Below, piece by piece: positions 62,386 to 64,000 of a stretch of DNA of 64,000 bases (position 1 is the stretch's first letter; each line of letters opens with the position of its first letter). The translations under genes were made by a program, and so were the position numbers. The notes under the pieces are model-generated. The model saw only the letters and a list, made by a program, of their open reading frames with translations. It ran no database searches and was not told where the DNA came from. The DNA lies in contig NZ_JAVDXI010000008.1 in the NCBI RefSeq assembly GCF_031457805.1, forward strand, positions 119,923 to 183,922, in the 5' to 3' direction. The DNA is from Caulobacter sp031457805. GTDB lineage: Bacteria > Pseudomonadota > Alphaproteobacteria > Caulobacterales > Caulobacteraceae.

Positions 62386-62817
62386 GTGCTGGTTTCTCAG
62401 ATCCTCAAGGACAAGGGTGATCTCGTGTTCACGGCCTCTCCTCAGGAGACGGTCGGCGCCGCAGCGGCGTTGCTTCATACCCGGCGGGTCGGGGCCATGG
62501 TCGTCGTCGATGAAAAGGAAGCTGTCGTCGGCATCGTATCCGAACGCGACATCGTCCGCATGATCGCCAAGGAAGGGGCCGCCGCGCTCTCCAAGCCGAT
62601 CAGCGGCTGCATGAGCGCCAATGTCGTCTTTGCTCAGCCTGACGAGTCGATCGACGCGCTTCTGGAAAGAATGACCGACCGCCGTATCCGCCACCTGCCT
62701 GTGGTGAACGGGGAGCGCCTGGCGGGGATCATCTCGATCGGCGACCTCGTAAAGTACAAGATCAGCGAAACCCAGGCCGAGGCCGAGGGACTGAAAGCCT
62801 ATATCGCAGCGGGCTGA
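62386..62817 (+). CDS. CBS-domain pair protein
   Basis: 143 residues from GTG 62386, with a strong AAGGGAGGAC at 62371-62380. It consists of two CBS domains (about 5-60, 'VFTASPQETVGAAAALLHTRRVGAMVVVDEKEAVVGIVSERDIVRMI', and 75-130, 'VVFAQPDESIDALLERMTDRRIRHLPVVNGERLAGIISIGDLVKY'). Such stand-alone CBS pairs bind adenosine nucleotides and sense energy status or bind a partner protein; the partner is unknown. It converges with the Rrf2 gene over an elaborate palindrome. Confidence 0.92.
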   Translation: MLVSQILKDKGDLVFTASPQETVGAAAALLHTRRVGAMVVVDEKEAVVGIVSERDIVRMIAKEGAAALSKPISGCMSANVVFAQPDESIDALLERMTDRRIRHLPVVNGERLAGIISIGDLVKYKISETQAEAEGLKAYIAAG

Positions 62818-62836
62818 GCCGGGATCGACCGGCTCC

Positions 62837-62882
62837 CTCTATATATGCTGCGCTCTATAGAGGGAGCGCCGCATATATAGAG
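62837..62882. terminator. 46-bp cruciform between CBS and Rrf2 genes
   Basis: Outer arms CTCTATATATGC (62837-62848) / GCATATATAGAG (62871-62882), one T/C mismatch, then inner arms GCGCTC (62850-62855) / GAGCGC (62864-62869) around an 8-base loop. Within it lies the 10-bp palindrome CTCTATAGAG. It is probably a bidirectional terminator and may also bind a regulator. Confidence 0.6.
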
Positions 62883-62892
62883 ACTGGCGCCG

Positions 62893-63324
62893 CTAACTCT
62901 CGATCAGCTCAGCGCCGGCGCCCTTGGCGGCGTCGGCCAGGCTGTAGCCTTCCAGAACGCCGGCGGTCGCGTCGCGGGCGCGGAGCAGCGCCTCACGCAG
63001 GGCGCAGCTCGCCAGGTCGCGGCAGTCCTCGCAGCGTCGGAACGCGGTGCGGCTCACGCAAGGCGTCAGGGCCAAAGGGCCGTCGACCAGTCGGATGATC
63101 TCGGCGAAGCTGATCGCATCGGCCTCACGCCCTAATACATAGCCGCCGAACTTGCCTCGCCGGCTGATCACCAGGCCCTCGCGCGCGAGAGACAGAAGGA
63201 TCGCTTCAAGAAACTTGCGCGGCGCGTCGGCGCGCTCGGCAAGTTCTCCGGCGGTGACCTGGGTGTCGGCGCGCGCCAGTTCGATCATGGCGCGAAGCGC
63301 ATAGCGAGCCTTCTGGGACAACAT
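62893..63324 (-). CDS. Rrf2-family transcriptional regulator with four cysteines
   Basis: 143 residues from ATG 63324. The winged helix (about 1-65) reads 'LSQKARYALRAMIELARADTQVTAGELAERADAPRKFLEAILLSLAREGLVISRRGKFGGY'. A Cys cluster C89-x8-C98-x2-C101-x5-C107 ('PCVSRTAFRRCEDCRDLASC') should hold an iron-sulfur cluster, as in IscR, NsrR and RirA. It therefore likely senses iron, oxygen or nitric oxide. The palindrome CTCTATAGAG (63371-63380) upstream of its start may be its own operator. Confidence 0.9.
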   Translation of the reverse strand: MLSQKARYALRAMIELARADTQVTAGELAERADAPRKFLEAILLSLAREGLVISRRGKFGGYVLGREADAISFAEIIRLVDGPLALTPCVSRTAFRRCEDCRDLASCALREALLRARDATAGVLEGYSLADAAKGAGAELIES

Positions 63325-63370
63325 GGTGGCAGGGCGCCTTGATGGAACGAGCATGGCCCCAGCGGGCGCG

Positions 63371-63380
63371 CTCTATAGAG
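63371..63380. promoter_or_regulatory. CTCTATAGAG palindrome upstream of Rrf2 gene
   Basis: A perfect 10-bp palindrome 47-56 bases upstream of the Rrf2 start, identical to the core of the cruciform downstream of the same gene. Confidence 0.5.
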
Positions 63381-63710
63381 TGGTGCGCGTTCTGAGCGAG
63401 GCGTGCTTTCCGCGCAAGTCTTGCATGACAACGTTCATGCACAGGGAATGCCGCCCGGTGGGGATGAAACGCCGATTTCACGCTTGCCGCCTCGGGAGAG
63501 GGGGCCTAGAAGCCGCCCCTCGCTTCGGGGCCGCGCGCCACGGACCGGAACTTGAGCCTCTCGGGGCTTGCGTTTCGCAACGTGGATCGCTAGGTTCCCC
63601 AGCCTCAGTCGAATCTCTTCGAGCTCGCGGCGCTCCTCTGGCGCGCCAACGGCAGTTTTTGTGCTCAGAACCGGCCTGGTCGGGAAGGGCAACAAAAATG
63701 AAAAGTTCGG
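63381..63710. other. Gene-free region between Rrf2 and the stable-RNA promoters
   Basis: No frame with coding character is visible; an open minus-strand frame here (63435-63971) has an unconvincing composition and no homology I know. Small hairpins (GCCCC/GGGGC at 63514-63531, TTGCG/CGCAA at 63568-63580) occur. Base composition falls towards the right, as expected near an rRNA operon leader. Confidence 0.4.
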
Positions 63711-63739
63711 TTGACCTAGGAATTCGGTTTCGATAGAAG
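63711..63739 (+). promoter_or_regulatory. rRNA-type promoter P1
   Basis: TTGACC (63711-63716), 17-base spacer, TAGAAG (63734-63739), then a GC-rich discriminator CCGCGC. An A-rich stretch (AACAAAAATGAAAAG) lies upstream as a possible UP element. Confidence 0.7.
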
Positions 63740-63827
63740 CCGCGCTCCTTGGAAATGCTGAGTAGTTCGAAAGAGCTTCTAAGTATTTCCGCCCAGAAGA
63801 GCATCGCTTTTTCTTAGAAAAAGTTGC

Positions 63828-63856
63828 TTGACTGGATCTGGTGACTTCTTTAGAAG
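63828..63856 (+). promoter_or_regulatory. rRNA-type promoter P2
   Basis: TTGACT (63828-63833), 17-base spacer, TAGAAG (63851-63856), then CTGCCGG. A CTTTTTC-tta-GAAAAAG stretch lies upstream as a possible UP element. Confidence 0.7.
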
Positions 63857-63925
63857 CTGCCGGCTCCGCAGAAAGCCTTCGGGTCGGGCGCGGAGAGAAA
63901 GTCAGAAAGTTTTGAAAAAAACGAT

Positions 63926-63954
63926 TTGACAGGGAAAACGAGGTTGGATAGATA
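63926..63954 (+). promoter_or_regulatory. rRNA-type promoter P3
   Basis: TTGACA (63926-63931), a full consensus -35, 17-base spacer, TAGATA (63949-63954), then GCCGCC. An A-rich stretch with GAAAAAAAC lies upstream. The probable target is an rRNA operon starting beyond the window. Confidence 0.75.
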
Positions 63955-64000
63955 GCCGCCTCCGCCGACATCGGGCGCTAAACGATGGGGCCGCCGGGAG

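Noticed and set aside
61074..62694. Large N-terminal extension of the hfaB frame across hfaA and the rhomboid gene
   Set aside because: The extension runs antisense to the rhomboid gene and through hfaA in another frame. The lipoprotein signal at 61071 sets the true start.
63435..63971. Minus-strand frame opposite the tandem promoters
   Set aside because: Composition is Ser/Arg/Pro rich with no domain, no ribosome-binding site, and it would overlap three consensus promoters. Treated as non-coding.

Overview
The window is high-GC alphaproteobacterial chromosome and almost certainly comes from a Caulobacter of the crescentus/vibrioides/segnis group. The clearest marker is the complete holdfast-anchor locus hfaA-hfaB-hfaD-hfaC (about 56.9-61.5 kb). 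Supporting signs are GTG/TTG starts, CtrA-type and sigma-73-type promoter motifs, and several families of palindromic intergenic repeats. I see no phage, insertion sequence or CRISPR array. Apart from the repeats it reads as ordinary core chromosome.

Layout. 0-4.3 kb: the 3' end of a ParE-type toxin gene, a sensor kinase, an orphan BlaR1/M56-type protease gene with a BlaI-like operator, and a D-amino-acid-oxidase-like flavoprotein whose domain order looks circularly permuted. 4.3-11.2 kb: glnE; an EF-hand protein followed by an ECF sigma / membrane anti-sigma / periplasmic sensor cassette; and the msrPQ repair system for periplasmic methionine sulfoxide. 11.3-17.3 kb: dipeptidase, radC, map, a small lipoprotein, sfsA, a CinA-type protein, an XRE regulator and tRNA-Leu(UAA). 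17.4-23.8 kb: two exported peptidase/amidohydrolase genes and a GAF-PAS hybrid kinase. 23.9-26.8 kb: methionine ABC importer metN-metI-(unknown acidic protein)-metQ. 27.2-32.7 kb: FCD regulator, TonB-dependent receptor, MFS transporter, TorF-like porin. 33-39.7 kb: small metabolic genes (SDR, queF, nitroreductase, Nudix, cysE, glutaminyl cyclase), a previously easy-to-miss 58-aa membrane protein, LysR, DUF3126 and GNAT. 39.8-47.2 kb: OPT transporter, phoH with a terminator in its leader, gamma-carbonic anhydrase, GMC oxidoreductase, PAS protein, and a Cys/Pro-rich exported protein behind a sigma-54-like promoter. 47.2-56.8 kb: M16 lipoprotein protease, DUF2336 protein, an NMT1-type ABC importer and a MASE1 hybrid kinase. 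56.9-63.3 kb: hfaC, hfaD, hfaB, hfaA, rhomboid protease, CBS protein and an Rrf2 regulator.

The last 300 bases hold no gene. They carry three tandem promoters with identical geometry (TTGACN, 17-base spacer, TAGAWR), each preceded by an A/T-rich stretch and pointing out of the window. This is the architecture of an rRNA operon promoter region, so a 16S rRNA gene probably starts just beyond position 64000.

How genes work together: HfaB is a CsgG-like outer-membrane secretion lipoprotein for HfaA and HfaD, whose repeats share one AxGN signature and anchor the holdfast. MsrP/MsrQ form one electron-transfer repair system. MetN/MetI/MetQ form one importer. The ECF factor, its one-TM partner and the one-TM periplasmic protein form a probable stress-sensing relay. 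Rrf2 and CBS genes share a palindrome (CTCTATAGAG or a variant) near their ends, suggesting common regulation.
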